Shown in pieces: positions 8,796 to 21,231 of a DNA stretch of 64,000 nucleotides. The notes beneath the pieces are model-generated. The model was given only the letters and a program-made list of their open reading frames with translations. It ran no database searches and had not been told where the DNA came from. Source of the stretch: Streptomyces sp. NBC_01142 (GTDB taxonomy: Bacteria; Actinomycetota; Actinomycetes; Streptomycetales; Streptomycetaceae). Within the stretch, counting starts at the first letter, position 1, and each line of letters starts with the position of its first letter. The translations under genes were made by a program, and so were the position numbers. The stretch spans positions 1,364,001 through 1,428,000 of the forward strand of contig NZ_JAPEOR010000002.1 in assembly GCF_026341125.1 (NCBI RefSeq), written 5' to 3'.

Positions 8796-9270
8796 GGCTT
8801 GCCTCCTGATCGTTTTCGGAAAATGCTGCGGCCGCGCGCGTACGCGCGGCGTTGGCCGTAGTCCACACGGGCGGGACGGATCGCGCAAGTACCCGGCCGT
8901 TCAGACCGCCGAAACGGTGACGTTTGCGGCCGTCTCGACGCAACTCCAGGCACGCTCGAGGCCCTCTCGCGATTCATGGCACACCATTCGGCCATATTTG
9001 CGCCTTTCCTCCCTTTCGGTACGCCAATCGGAACCGAACAGCCGAACGGAACACATTGGCGGCTCGGGCGTAAGGTTGCGATTTGACCGAACCCGGAACC
9101 GGAGTTCGGAACGGATGTCCCGGACTACCGGGGTTACCCCCCGGTAGAGATGACGTTTGCCTCCCCGCGGTACACGATGGAGGCGGTGCGACACCTCGCA
9201 GAGCATCCCGTATGTCCCGTACGACCTTTACGTCCCGTAGAGGCAGTACCCCGAACAGCGAAGGAATAGC
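8796..9270. other. 475-nt intergenic region between DUF3052 and aceE
   Basis: The two flanking genes are divergent, so both promoters must lie here. The stretch is comparatively AT-richer near 8980-9090. TTGACC at about 9082 is a possible -35, but I see no well-spaced -10, and no supported gene or strong hairpin. The last part carries the aceE Shine-Dalgarno GAAGGA (about 9260). Confidence 0.5.
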
Positions 9271-11995
<2,725 letters not shown>

Positions 11996-12003
<8 letters not shown>

Positions 12004-12080
12004 GCACCTCGGTACGCGGAAGCATCTCGGGCACGCGTAGGCATCTCGCGCAGGTGTCCGGGCACGCGAAGGCGTCTCGG
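11996..12080 (+). repeat. 17-bp degenerate tandem repeats spanning the aceE stop codon
   Basis: Units of the form acgcgtaggcatctcgg occur at 11996-12012 (containing the TAG stop), 12014-12030, 12033-12048 and 12064-12080. The copies keep up to 16 of 17 bases. Confidence 0.8.
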
Positions 12081-12088
12081 TAACGGTT

Positions 12089-12128
12089 CGAAGGGCGGCA
12101 GGACCCCATGGGGTCCTGCCGCCCTTCG
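12089..12128 (+). terminator. aceE terminator: 40-bp perfect palindrome
   Basis: Bases 12089-12108 are exactly complementary to 12109-12128, giving a very stable hairpin about 85 nt after the aceE stop and just before the K+ channel gene. Confidence 0.85.
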
Positions 12129-12147
12129 GTCTCCTTACGATGCGGAC

Positions 12148-12933
12148 ATGAAGCAGCGAACAGCACAGGTCCGGTGGGAAGAGCGCATGCATACGCCCCT
12201 GCTCTCGCTCGCCCTTGCGTTCGCCGTCGCGTACGCCGTCCCGATCGTGGTGCCCGGCGCGGACCCGTGGGTGCACGCGGTATGTCAGATCACCGAGTGG
12301 GTGGTGTGGGGGACGTTCGCCGTCGACTACCTCGTACGGCTGGTGCTGGCACCGTCCGCGTGGCTCTTCGTACGCAGCCATCCGCTGGATCTGATCGCGG
12401 TGCTGCTGCCCCTCGTGCAGCCGCTACGGCTGCTGCGGCTCGTCTCGACGCTGCTGCTGGTGGGCCGGCGGGCCAGAATGGCGCCGCAGATCACCCTGAC
12501 GACGTATGTCGGGGGCGCGGTGGTCGGGCTGCTGATGTTCGGGTCGCTGGCCGTGCTCCATGTGGAGCGGGACGCGCCGGAAGGGAACATCAAGACGCTG
12601 GGTGACGCGGTGTGGTGGTCGTTCACGACGATGACGACGGTCGGGTACGGGGACCACGCGCCGACAACCGGGCTCGGGCGGATGCTCGCGGTCGGGCTGA
12701 TGCTCTCGGGGATCGCACTGCTCGGTGTCGTCACCGCCAATATCGCGGCGTGGTTCATCTCCCGCTTCGAGCGGGACGACGCGGAGGAGCGCCGTCGCAC
12801 GGCGCTCCTGGAGGCGCTCACCCGGGAGGTCAAGGAACTGCGGGCGGAGGTCGGGCGGCTGACGGGCCCGGCGGCGGCCCCCGCCGTACCGGCGCAGGGT
12901 GACGCCTCCGGGCCCGACAACGCGGCCGTCTGA
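12148..12933 (+). CDS. voltage-gated-type potassium channel
   Basis: The 261-aa membrane protein has an S1-S4-like N-terminal part whose S4 is reduced (RLLRLVSTLLLVGRRAR, about 92-108). An S5 segment, the pore loop with selectivity filter TTVGYGD (about 162-168) and S6 follow. A charged cytoplasmic helix (ERRRTALLEALTREVKELRAEV) probably forms a coiled coil for tetramer assembly. It should conduct K+ across the cell membrane. TACGAT lies 6 nt before the ATG, so the mRNA may be leaderless; no Shine-Dalgarno is seen. It sits directly behind the aceE terminator. Confidence 0.9.
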   Translation: MKQRTAQVRWEERMHTPLLSLALAFAVAYAVPIVVPGADPWVHAVCQITEWVVWGTFAVDYLVRLVLAPSAWLFVRSHPLDLIAVLLPLVQPLRLLRLVSTLLLVGRRARMAPQITLTTYVGGAVVGLLMFGSLAVLHVERDAPEGNIKTLGDAVWWSFTTMTTVGYGDHAPTTGLGRMLAVGLMLSGIALLGVVTANIAAWFISRFERDDAEERRRTALLEALTREVKELRAEVGRLTGPAAAPAVPAQGDASGPDNAAV

Positions 12934-12995
12934 ACTGTCCGCCCGGCCGCGCTCAGGCTCATCGGCCGGGCGGGCCGTTTGCCGTGGGGCCGCGT

Positions 12996-13066
12996 AGGCC
13001 GTGTGGTGTAGGCCGTGGGCCGTGTGGCACGGGCCGTGTGGCGTGGGCCGTGTGGCGTGGGCCGTC
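12996..13066. repeat. 14-bp tandem repeat (gggccgtgtggcgt)
   Basis: Five near-identical 14-bp units with small deletions lie between the channel gene and the small membrane protein, ending just short of the latter's stop codon (13071-13073). Confidence 0.75.
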
Positions 13067-13070
13067 GGAG

Positions 13071-13376
13071 TCAGAAGAGACCGTTGCCCATGGGGGAGGC
13101 TCCCGCCAGCCAGACGATCGCCAGCACGGTGTCGATGGCACCGAGCACGACGGCGACCAGCGCCGGAATCGGCTGTGCGCCGTTCCAGCGGCGCCCCATG
13201 CCGAGCCGGCCGCAGACGATCGCGATCGGGCCGAGGACGATCCCCAGCACGAAGAATCCCGCGATCGCACAGATCAGCCCGGCGATTCCGAGTGCCGCGC
13301 GGTCCGGCCCGCTCCGCGACCACGTCCGGCCTCGTGAGCGGGGGTGCTTGCGCGTGGTGTGTCCGAAGCCCGCCAT
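13071..13376 (-). CDS. small DUF4190-like membrane protein
   Basis: The 101-aa protein has a basic N-terminus (TTRKHPRSRGRTWSR) and two long hydrophobic segments (about 29-51 and 68-90). They are joined by a loop CGRLGMGRRWNG, the pattern of DUF4190-type actinobacterial membrane proteins. Function is unknown. Three adjacent start codons exist at 13382 (GTG), 13379 and 13376; the last has the best spacing (5 nt) to AGGGAG. Nothing in the neighbourhood suggests a pathway. Confidence 0.75.
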   Translation of the reverse strand: MAGFGHTTRKHPRSRGRTWSRSGPDRAALGIAGLICAIAGFFVLGIVLGPIAIVCGRLGMGRRWNGAQPIPALVAVVLGAIDTVLAIVWLAGASPMGNGLF

Positions 13377-13442
13377 CATCACTCCCTGAGGTTGTCGATT
13401 CGCGGGTTGTCGATTCGCGGCTCGGACTGCGGGTACCCCGGT

Positions 13443-13832
13443 TCAGCTCTCCCAGACCTTGAAGGCCCGCACCCGGTACGGGGATTGGGGTACCCATGTC
13501 CCGCCGCCCGGGTAGGTCTCGAACTCTCCGGTCTCCGCGCACTCCTCGGACTGGTAGGTGGTGACGGGCCGCCCGGTCCGGTTGGCGAGCGCCTGTGCCG
13601 AGGTGCCGGGCGGCAGCGGCACACAGCTCTCGATGTCGAGCCCGGCGAGCTCGTGGGTCCGGCGGGTCCCCCTGAAGTCACCCTTCTCCCAGAGGCAGAG
13701 CTCGCCGGTGGCGCACTGTCCGAGGCCCGGTGCGGCGACTGCGGCTGCCGCCCGAGGCAGGTGAGGCAGCTGGAGCAGCTGGGGCATGAGTGCTGCTGCG
13801 GCCAGGACTGTGGCCGTGACGGTCTTGCGCAT
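13443..13832 (-). CDS. secreted peptidase-inhibitor I36-like (crystallin-fold) protein
   Basis: The 129-aa preprotein has signal peptide MRKTVTATVLAAAALMPQ, with cleavage probably near the Ala-rich RAAAAVAAPG. The mature domain has one beta/gamma-crystallin-like motif, ELCLWEKGDFRG, and four cysteines that could form two disulfides, as in the I36 metalloprotease inhibitor SMPI family. Only one motif pair is seen, so protease inhibition is a family-level guess. The ATG at 13832 follows GGGGG at 10-11 nt; an in-frame upstream ATG at 13874 gives a poorer signal peptide. It is divergent from nothing close; the MFS gene lies 270 nt away. Confidence 0.75.
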   Translation of the reverse strand: MRKTVTATVLAAAALMPQLLQLPHLPRAAAAVAAPGLGQCATGELCLWEKGDFRGTRRTHELAGLDIESCVPLPPGTSAQALANRTGRPVTTYQSEECAETGEFETYPGGGTWVPQSPYRVRAFKVWES

Positions 13833-14100
13833 ATCGGTCAACCCCCGTGTCGTACGGATCACTTGACCGCACACTGACCTGCGGATCCCACGTCAGGGAA
13901 GAGGGTCGGACGCACGCCACCCGGATAGGCGACATAGGCGACAGTGGCACGGGCGCACCCGCAGTGCCCGGTCGGGCCCGAAACGCAACCACCGCGCGCA
14001 CGAAGGCTGCCCGGCCGCATGGCGCACCCGGCCCTCTCCACCCGACGGCGCATGCGCCGCAGGCGGGGGTGGGCTCGGGTGCGGGTGTCACGCGAACGTG

Positions 14101-15714
14101 TCAGATGTGGGCGCCGCCCGCGCCCTGGTCGGCGTTCTCGCCGCGCTTGGTGAAAATGGCGACCACCGCCGCGACGACCGCGACCACACCCGCCACGGTG
14201 AAGGCCAGGCCCATGCCCGACATGAACGTGTCGTGGATGACGCCACCGATCCTGTCGAAGGCATCCGGCGTCACGCCCGGCGCCTTGGCCAGCTGCTCCG
14301 GGACCGCGCCCAGCTTGGCGGCCTCCTCCAGCTTCGGGTCGGGCGGCGTGCGAAGACCCGCGTCCGCCCAGTTGACGGGGAAGTCCGTGCTCACCCTGGA
14401 CGCCATGACCGCACCCAGGACTGCCGTACCCAGCGCGCCACCGACCTGCATCGCGGCCTGCTGGAGGCCGCCGGCGACACCGGAGAGCTCCAGCGGGGCG
14501 TTGCCGACGATGACCTCGGTGGCGCCGACCATGACCGGAGCCAGGCCGAGGCCCAGCAGGGCGAACCAGATGGACATCGGCAGCGTGCCGGTCTCCGTCG
14601 TCAAAGTGGTCATGCCGAACATGGCGACCGCGGTGCAGACCATGCCGCCGACCAGCGGGATACGCGGCCCGAACCGGGTGATCAGTGCGCCCGCGACCGG
14701 CGAGGAGACGATCATCATGGCCGTCAGCGGCAGCAGATGCAGACCGCTGTCGACCGGGGTCATGCCGTGGACGCCCTGGAGGTAGAACGTCACGAAGAAC
14801 AGGCCGCCCATGAAGGCGAAGGCCATGAGCACCATCAGCACGGTGCCCGCCGACAGCGGCACCGAGCGGAACATGCCGAGCGGGATGAGCGGTTCCTTGA
14901 CCTTGGTCTCCCAGAAGGCGAACACCGCGAAGAGGATCACCGAGGCCGCGAGCCAGGCCCACGTGTTGCCGCTGCCCCAGCCCCACGACTCGCCGGCCTT
15001 GATGATGGCCCAGATGAGGGCGAACATCGCGCCCGACAGCAGCAGGATGCCGACGATGTCGAAGGACTTCGGCGCGTTCTCGGCCCGGTAGTCCTTGAGG
15101 ACCAGCAGGCCGAAGACGAGCGCGAGAACGCCGACCGGCACATTGACGAAGAACACCGACTGCCAGCTGACGTGCTCGACGAGCAGACCGCCGACGATGG
15201 GGCCGCCCGCGGTCGAGGCGCCGATGACCATGCCCCAGATACCGATCGCCATGTTCAGCTTCTCGGCGGGGAAGGTGGCGCGCAGCAGACCGAGCGCGGC
15301 CGGCATCAGCAGGGCACCGAACAGACCCTGGAGCGCCCGGAAGGCGATCACCAGGCCGATGCTGTCCGACAGACCGATGGCCCCCGAGGCCGCCGCGAAG
15401 CCCGCGATGCCCAGCAGGAAGGTCTGGCGGTGGCCGAAGCGGTCGCCGAGCTTGCCGGCGGTGATCAGCGCGACGGCGAGCGCGAGGAGGTAGCTGTTGG
15501 TGATCCACTGGACCTCGGAGGACGACGCCTGGAGATCCTTCGCGATCGCGGGGTTGGCGATCGCGACGATCGTGCCGTCCAGCGCGACCATCATCACGCC
15601 GACGGCGACGGAGAGAAGCGTCAGCCAGGGGTGGCCGCGCAGCCCTTTGACCGGCGTCGGCCCGAGCCCCTGCGGACCCTGCGGCGCCTCTTCGACGGTG
15701 GTCTGACTAGTCAT
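14101..15714 (-). CDS. MFS drug efflux transporter, DHA2 (14-TM) family
   Basis: The 537-aa transporter resembles EmrB/QacA-type proton-coupled drug exporters. Motifs are VALDGTIVAIANPAI in TM1 (the Asp is conserved), GKLGDRFGHRQ (motif A, about 78-88), and motif C region GGPIVGGLL in TM5. About fourteen hydrophobic segments follow. The C-terminal cytoplasmic end is short (TKRGENADQGAGGAHI). The start ATG 15714 directly overlaps the regulatory intergenic region with the divergent tetR gene, whose product probably represses it. The substrate cannot be predicted. Confidence 0.9.
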   Translation of the reverse strand: MTSQTTVEEAPQGPQGLGPTPVKGLRGHPWLTLLSVAVGVMMVALDGTIVAIANPAIAKDLQASSSEVQWITNSYLLALAVALITAGKLGDRFGHRQTFLLGIAGFAAASGAIGLSDSIGLVIAFRALQGLFGALLMPAALGLLRATFPAEKLNMAIGIWGMVIGASTAGGPIVGGLLVEHVSWQSVFFVNVPVGVLALVFGLLVLKDYRAENAPKSFDIVGILLLSGAMFALIWAIIKAGESWGWGSGNTWAWLAASVILFAVFAFWETKVKEPLIPLGMFRSVPLSAGTVLMVLMAFAFMGGLFFVTFYLQGVHGMTPVDSGLHLLPLTAMMIVSSPVAGALITRFGPRIPLVGGMVCTAVAMFGMTTLTTETGTLPMSIWFALLGLGLAPVMVGATEVIVGNAPLELSGVAGGLQQAAMQVGGALGTAVLGAVMASRVSTDFPVNWADAGLRTPPDPKLEEAAKLGAVPEQLAKAPGVTPDAFDRIGGVIHDTFMSGMGLAFTVAGVVAVVAAVVAIFTKRGENADQGAGGAHI

Positions 15715-15727
15715 GCATGCGAGGTTA

Positions 15728-15776
15728 TGACAGCGACTGACAGTTGACAAACCCATTCACAAGTCGGTAACTGTCA
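15728..15776. promoter_or_regulatory. candidate TetR operator between the MFS and tetR genes
   Basis: The divergent intergenic region has TGACAG at 15728 and TGACAGTTGAC at 15738-15748, matched by an inverted GTAACTGTCA at 15767-15776. A TTGACA (-35, 15745-15750) points toward tetR with TAACTG 18 nt further on. The arrangement fits repression of both genes by the TetR protein. Confidence 0.55.
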
Positions 15777-15825
15777 CGTAGCTCACAGGCAGCTGAGCGG
15801 GTCAAAGCCGGAAAGGGACCATGAA

Positions 15826-16464
15826 GTGACGGCCGAGCCGACCGGACTGCGTGCACGCAAGAAGCAGCGCACGCGCGACGCCCTGCTGCGCGTCGCCCTC
15901 GAACTCTTCACCGCCAAGGGGTACGAGCAGACGACCGTGGACGAGATCGTCGAAACGGTCGAGGTCTCCCAGCGCACCTTCTTCCGGTACTTCGCCAGCA
16001 AGGAGGAGGCCGCCTTCGCCGTCCAGGAGCTCGTCGAGACCCACTTCATCGCGGAGTTGCGCGAACGACCCGCCGATGAGGGGCCGTTCGAAGCCCTGCG
16101 CAACGCGGTGCTGTCCGCCTGGGACACCATCGGCGAGGCCATCGAGGAGATCGTGCCGGTCGAGCTGCACATGCGCAGCTACCAGATGATCGAGTCGACG
16201 CCCGTGCTGCTCGCCGCCCATCTGCGCCGCTCCACCGAGGTGGAGGAGACCATCGCCGAGCTGATCGCCGAGCGCGAGGGGCTCGACGTGGACGCGGACC
16301 CCAGGCCGCGTATCGCCGTCGCCGCATTCAGCGGGGTGATGCGAGTGACGGGCCGGCTCTGGGGGCAGGGCGTGGACGCCAGCATGGAGTCGCTCCGGGG
16401 GCTGACGGAGGCCTACCTCGACCACCTCGGACCCGCGCTCGCCGAGAACTGGCGCACCTCATGA
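15826..16464 (+). CDS. TetR-family transcriptional regulator
   Basis: The 212-aa repressor has an N-terminal helix-turn-helix at about residues 15-58 (RDALLRVALELF, TTVDEIVETVEVSQRTFFRYFASKE), a clean TetR signature. The C-terminal ligand domain is of the MftR/TetR_C type found next to 14-TM MFS pumps. GTG 15826 is preceded by AAGGGA at 9 nt. The divergent efflux gene and shared inverted repeat suggest autoregulation and control of the pump. Confidence 0.9.
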   Translation: MTAEPTGLRARKKQRTRDALLRVALELFTAKGYEQTTVDEIVETVEVSQRTFFRYFASKEEAAFAVQELVETHFIAELRERPADEGPFEALRNAVLSAWDTIGEAIEEIVPVELHMRSYQMIESTPVLLAAHLRRSTEVEETIAELIAEREGLDVDADPRPRIAVAAFSGVMRVTGRLWGQGVDASMESLRGLTEAYLDHLGPALAENWRTS

Positions 16465-16508
16465 ATCGAGAACCGGCGCCCCGCACGAATCGAGAACGGC
16501 GCCCGGCG
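16444..16508 (+). repeat. 24-bp tandem repeat spanning the tetR stop codon
   Basis: Units at 16444-16467 (with the TGA stop), 16468-16491 and a partial third from 16492 share the frame gagaac-cggcgc...cgaatc. The tetR coding end is the template of the array. Confidence 0.8.
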
Positions 16509-16671
16509 TAAATGCGGCATAAGGGCGCGACGTTCCCACGACACGAAAGCGGCGGAGCGTACGCCTCAGGTGCACGCAGTGTGACCACTTTCCCCCTCTT
16601 TCCCCGCAGGACACGTGATCTCACTCACGGTCTTCACGACGCCCCTCGCGCTTCTTCTAGGGTGTCCCGCA

Positions 16672-17883
16672 GTGACTTCCTTCGACTCCTCCCCCACCCT
16701 GACCGCATGGCGCACTCTGCTCGCCCTCGCCGTCGTGTTCGTCATGCTGGCGACGACCGGCTGGACAGCGATACGACATCAGAACGGTCCCCGTGACGCT
16801 CTCGAGGCCGAGCTGACCGCCTGGGGGAAGGCCCGCATCGGTGCGCGCGCACTGCCCGGCCCCGACTCGCCGCCGCAGCAGCTCGCCACCTTCTTCTCCT
16901 CGCTCGGCAGCGGCCAACGCGCCCGCCTCGCCGACCGGTTCCCGCTCGTCGTCGGAAACCTCAACGGCGCCCCGGTCACCCTGCGCTACCACGCAAACCG
17001 CCAGTCGCTCGCTAAATCGCTCGATACGGAGCGCGTGCGCGTGAACGACGCCCACCTCAGCCCGGACGGCCGCCACGACGCGGTCCGGCGGATGCACCGC
17101 TTCGAGGCGCTGATGCACCCCGACCGGCAGATACTCGCCTTCGACCCTTCGGGATCCGGCAAGGTCGCCGAGGTCTTCGGCGACCTCGACGACGCCGAGC
17201 GCGTCTCCGTGGTCGTCCCCGGCGTCGACACCAATCTGCTCACCTTCCAGCGGACCGCCCGCAAGTACACGGCGCCCGTCGGCATGGCCCAGTCCCTGTA
17301 CGCCGCTCAGCGGGCCGCCTCTCCCGGTACCCGTACCGCCGTCATCGCCTGGGCCGACTACACCGCGCCCGTCGGCGTGGGCGTGGACTCGGCCATCGGC
17401 CGCCTTGCCGAGAACGGCGCGGTACGGCTGACCGCACTCACCGGCGCGCTGCCCGGCGACTCGAGCGTCGCGCTGTTCTGCCACAGCTACGGCTCCGTGG
17501 TGTGCGGCGTCGCCGCCCGTCATCTGCCCGACCGCGTCGGCGACATAGCGGTGGCCGGCAGCCCGGGCATGCGCGCCGAGAACGTGGCCGGGCTGCACTC
17601 CCGGGCGCGGGTGTGGGCGATGCGGGACGGCGACGACTGGATCCAGGGCGTGCCGCACATGGCGGTCGGCGGGATCGGTCACGGCGAGGACCCGGTGACA
17701 CCGGAGTTCGGGGCGCGGCTGCTGTCCTCGGCGGGCGCTGTCGGCCACACCGGCTATTTCGAGCCGGGTACCGAGAGCGTCAGCAACTTCGCCGAGATAG
17801 GGGTCGGTTCGTACCGCAGCGTGAGCTGTGCGAGCGCCAATGACACGTGCCGCGGTGGTATTTACGGCGACGGCACGGCCTGA
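16672..17883 (+). CDS. DUF1023-type alpha/beta hydrolase, membrane-anchored or secreted
   Basis: The 403-aa protein has an N-terminal hydrophobic segment (TLLALAVVFVMLATTGW, about 14-30) serving as anchor or signal. The C-terminal hydrolase core has VSVVVPGVDTNL and the nucleophile elbow CHSYGSVVCG near residues 269-278, where Ser sits in an H-S-Y-G-S context typical of DUF1023 proteins. Asp and His in DGDDWIQG and GIGHGEDP are plausible triad partners. Two cysteine pairs near the C-terminus suggest an extracytoplasmic location. I prefer the GTG at 16672, 8 nt after TAGGGT (leaderless type), over an earlier GTG at 16615. Substrate unknown. Confidence 0.85.
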   Translation: MTSFDSSPTLTAWRTLLALAVVFVMLATTGWTAIRHQNGPRDALEAELTAWGKARIGARALPGPDSPPQQLATFFSSLGSGQRARLADRFPLVVGNLNGAPVTLRYHANRQSLAKSLDTERVRVNDAHLSPDGRHDAVRRMHRFEALMHPDRQILAFDPSGSGKVAEVFGDLDDAERVSVVVPGVDTNLLTFQRTARKYTAPVGMAQSLYAAQRAASPGTRTAVIAWADYTAPVGVGVDSAIGRLAENGAVRLTALTGALPGDSSVALFCHSYGSVVCGVAARHLPDRVGDIAVAGSPGMRAENVAGLHSRARVWAMRDGDDWIQGVPHMAVGGIGHGEDPVTPEFGARLLSSAGAVGHTGYFEPGTESVSNFAEIGVGSYRSVSCASANDTCRGGIYGDGTA

Positions 17884-17958
17884 CGCGCGTAGAGCGTCGT
17901 GGACCGGGGTGAGCGCCGAGGGGCGACGCGCGGGCGCACGGCGCCTACGATGAGGCCC

Positions 17959-18909
17959 ATGGGTGATGTGCTGGCCGGAATTCAAGCCACTTGGGAGTTC
18001 GAGACCGACTCCCTGCTCATCCGCTTCGAACGGGGAATCCGCACGCCGAAGCTCTTCTCTGCGCTCGGCGAACGCCGCATCCCCCACGAAGCGTTGACGG
18101 CGGTGACGCTCTCGCCGGGCAAGCGCGGGACGGTGGTGCTGCACGCTGTGCCCAGACCCGGCGCGGATCCTCTGATGGAGGCAGCGGCCGGGCAGCTCAA
18201 GGAAGGCTGCGACCCGTACCGGCTGGTGCTGCCCGCGGATCGCGAGACGCTCGCCGAGTACTACCGCGACGAACTGCGGGCCCTTCTCCCGGCGGACGCG
18301 GACGAACCCGCCGAGCGGTACACCGTGGCGGCGCCCGAGGCCCCGCTCAACTTCAAGGCGTACGACGGAAAAGCCTCCTTCGACGGCTCGCACGTAACCT
18401 TCCGCTGGTTCTGGACGGGTGCGTCGTCGGCCAAGTGGAAGGCGGGCGACCAGAGTTTCCCGGTGTCGGAGCTGAGCGGGGTGGAGTGGCGCTCGCCCGA
18501 GGTCTTCGACGGCTATCTGCGACTGCTGCCGCGCGGAAACGGTTCTGGAGCGGGGGCGGGCGCGGCAGCCGGTTCGGGCTCGGCCCCCGGCTCGCCCTCC
18601 GGTTCCGGGCCCGGGTCCGACGACGGGCCGCACGGGCCGCGGCCCGCACAAGCGGACCAGGACCCGGCGGCGGTGGTCTTCGGGCTCGGGTACGGGCCGG
18701 TGCACGAGTCGCTGCCTTTCGCGGCGGCGGTGCTGGAGTCCGTACGGAACGCGGGCACGGCGCCGGCCCTGGCGATGCGGCCGGCGGACCGCCGGGACCC
18801 GGCCGACATCGCGGAGCGGATCCGGCATCTCGGGGACCTGTACCAGGCGGGGCTGGTGACGGACGAGGAGTTCAGCACGAAGAAGACGCAGCTGCTCGCG
18901 GAGCTGTGA
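17959..18909 (+). CDS. DUF4429/SHOCT domain protein
   Basis: The 316-aa soluble protein has two related DUF4429 units (about 5-95 and 120-230, each with F/W-rich strands such as FEGxHVTFRWFW). A glycine/serine-rich linker (about 195-225) interrupts the second. The C-terminal SHOCT helix pair is RIRHLGDLYQAGLVTDEEF. SHOCT domains are short oligomerisation or membrane-association modules; no catalytic role is apparent. ATG 17959 lies 7 nt after TACGAT, so it is probably leaderless. It stands alone between the hydrolase and a convergent aldo-keto reductase. Confidence 0.82.
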   Translation: MGDVLAGIQATWEFETDSLLIRFERGIRTPKLFSALGERRIPHEALTAVTLSPGKRGTVVLHAVPRPGADPLMEAAAGQLKEGCDPYRLVLPADRETLAEYYRDELRALLPADADEPAERYTVAAPEAPLNFKAYDGKASFDGSHVTFRWFWTGASSAKWKAGDQSFPVSELSGVEWRSPEVFDGYLRLLPRGNGSGAGAGAAAGSGSAPGSPSGSGPGSDDGPHGPRPAQADQDPAAVVFGLGYGPVHESLPFAAAVLESVRNAGTAPALAMRPADRRDPADIAERIRHLGDLYQAGLVTDEEFSTKKTQLLAEL

Positions 18910-19166
18910 GAGCCGCGGCCCGACACCTCCGCGGCAACGAGCCGGGGCTGCCGGCACACCCGCCGGGCGCGGCGGCGGTTCCTGGTTCGTTTCCCGGTAC
19001 GGTCCCGGGGCCGCCGGCCGGGCGCCCCCACTCCCCCGGCCGGCTCCTCTCCGGCCCGGATGCCGTTCTACGCCCGGGCGGTACGCGTGCGGCCTCGGCC
19101 CCGCAGGCGACGAAGACCCTCCGCGCAGCAGCAGCGCTGCACGCGGCGGGCTTCGCGTCCTTCCCC

Positions 19167-20183
<1,017 letters not shown>

Positions 20184-20189
20184 CAGGGT

Positions 20190-20654
20190 TCAGAGCCTCT
20201 CCGACGCCCGCCGGGCGTCCGCGTAAAAGTCGATCTTGTAGTCGAGTACGGCGAGGGTGTCCTGGAGTTCCGCCATCCGCGCGAGTACGTCGCGCCGGGT
20301 CTGCTCCAGCAGTTCCTGCCGCGCCTCGAAGGTGTGCTCGCCCTCCCGCACCATCTCGGCGTAGCGGACCATGTCCGCGACCGGCATTCCGGTCAGCCGC
20401 AGCTTGCCGACGAAGGCGAGCCAGTCCAGGTCGCGGTTGGTGAAGCGCCGCTGCCCCGTGTGTGAACGGTCGACGTGCGGCATCAGCCCGATCCGCTCGT
20501 ACCAGCGCAGGGTGTGCGCGGTGAGTCCGGTGAAGGCGACGACCTCGCTGATCGTGTAGCGGTCCTGCCCCTCGGGGCGGGGATGCGCCCGGGGAGCCGC
20601 GGCGCAGATGTCCGTCCGTGCGGGCCGTGCAGGCGTGCTCTCGATCAACGTCAT
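20190..20654 (-). CDS. MerR-family transcriptional regulator
   Basis: The 154-aa regulator has a winged HTH after an unusual 30-residue N-terminal extension: YTISEVVAFTGLTAHTLRWYERIGLMP. Next comes the second helix pair (RRFTNRDLDWLAFVGKLRLTGM) and a dimerisation coiled coil to about 140. No metal-binding cysteines are visible in the C-terminus, so it is more likely to sense organic molecules than metals. It precedes the aldo/keto reductase in one operon. The ATG lies 7 nt from the -10 of its own promoter, implying a leaderless mRNA. Confidence 0.92.
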   Translation of the reverse strand: MTLIESTPARPARTDICAAAPRAHPRPEGQDRYTISEVVAFTGLTAHTLRWYERIGLMPHVDRSHTGQRRFTNRDLDWLAFVGKLRLTGMPVADMVRYAEMVREGEHTFEARQELLEQTRRDVLARMAELQDTLAVLDYKIDFYADARRASERL

Positions 20655-20661
20655 GCCCTCA

Positions 20662-20692
20662 ACGCTAAAACCCTGGAGTGCACTCGAAGCAA
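20662..20692 (-). promoter_or_regulatory. MerR-type promoter with 19-bp spacer and operator dyad
   Basis: On the minus strand TTGCTT (-35, 20692-20687) and TAGCGT (-10, 20667-20662) are separated by exactly 19 bp. The spacer contains the 10-bp palindrome gagtgcactc (20676-20685). Overlong spacers with a central dyad are the hallmark of promoters untwisted by MerR proteins. Transcription would start at about the merR ATG (20654). Confidence 0.8.
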
Positions 20693-20740
20693 GGAGAAAC
20701 GGATGGAAGTTTTCGTGTACCGCCGATTAGCCTCCGGCGC

Positions 20741-21211
20741 ATGAGCCCCGCACGCCCCGCACGCCTCGCAGCGCCCGACGACGCCGAAGAGCTGGTGCGC
20801 CTCCGCAAGGTCATGCTGGATTCGCAGGCCGGCGCCGACCCCGATGCCGACTGGCAGCCCACCGCCGTGGAGACCCTCCGAAAGAAGCTCGCCGACCCGG
20901 CCGCCGACCTCACCGCCTTCGTGGTCGAGCGCCCCGGGGGTCTGGCGGCCTGCGCGGTCGGCACCATCGAGTACCGGCTCGGCGGACCGGGCAATCCGCA
21001 GGGCGCGAGCGGCTATGTCTTCAGCGTCGCGACCGACCCCGACATGCGCCGCCGCGGCCACTCCCGCGCCTGCATGGAGGCACTGATCGACTGGTTCCGC
21101 GAGCGCGGCGTGCGCAGGATCGACCTGCGCGCCTCCTCCGAGGGCGAGCCGCTGTACGCCTCCCTCGGCTTCGCCCGCACCCCCGACCCGGCCATGCGGC
21201 TCACTCTGTAG
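20741..21211 (+). CDS. GNAT-family N-acetyltransferase
   Basis: The 156-aa acetyl-CoA-dependent acyltransferase has VVERPGGLAACAVGTIEYRL as beta-3/4. The coenzyme A-binding motif A is VFSVATDPDMRRRGHSRACMEAL (R-x-x-G-x-S variant), and motif B is LYASLGFARTP. The acceptor substrate is unknown. The ATG at 20741 lies 7 nt behind TAGCCT with no Shine-Dalgarno, suggesting a leaderless transcript. It is divergent from the merR operon with under 90 bp between the starts. Confidence 0.88.
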   Translation: MSPARPARLAAPDDAEELVRLRKVMLDSQAGADPDADWQPTAVETLRKKLADPAADLTAFVVERPGGLAACAVGTIEYRLGGPGNPQGASGYVFSVATDPDMRRRGHSRACMEALIDWFRERGVRRIDLRASSEGEPLYASLGFARTPDPAMRLTL

Positions 21212-21231
21212 AACCGTTTAGGCTCGTACGC

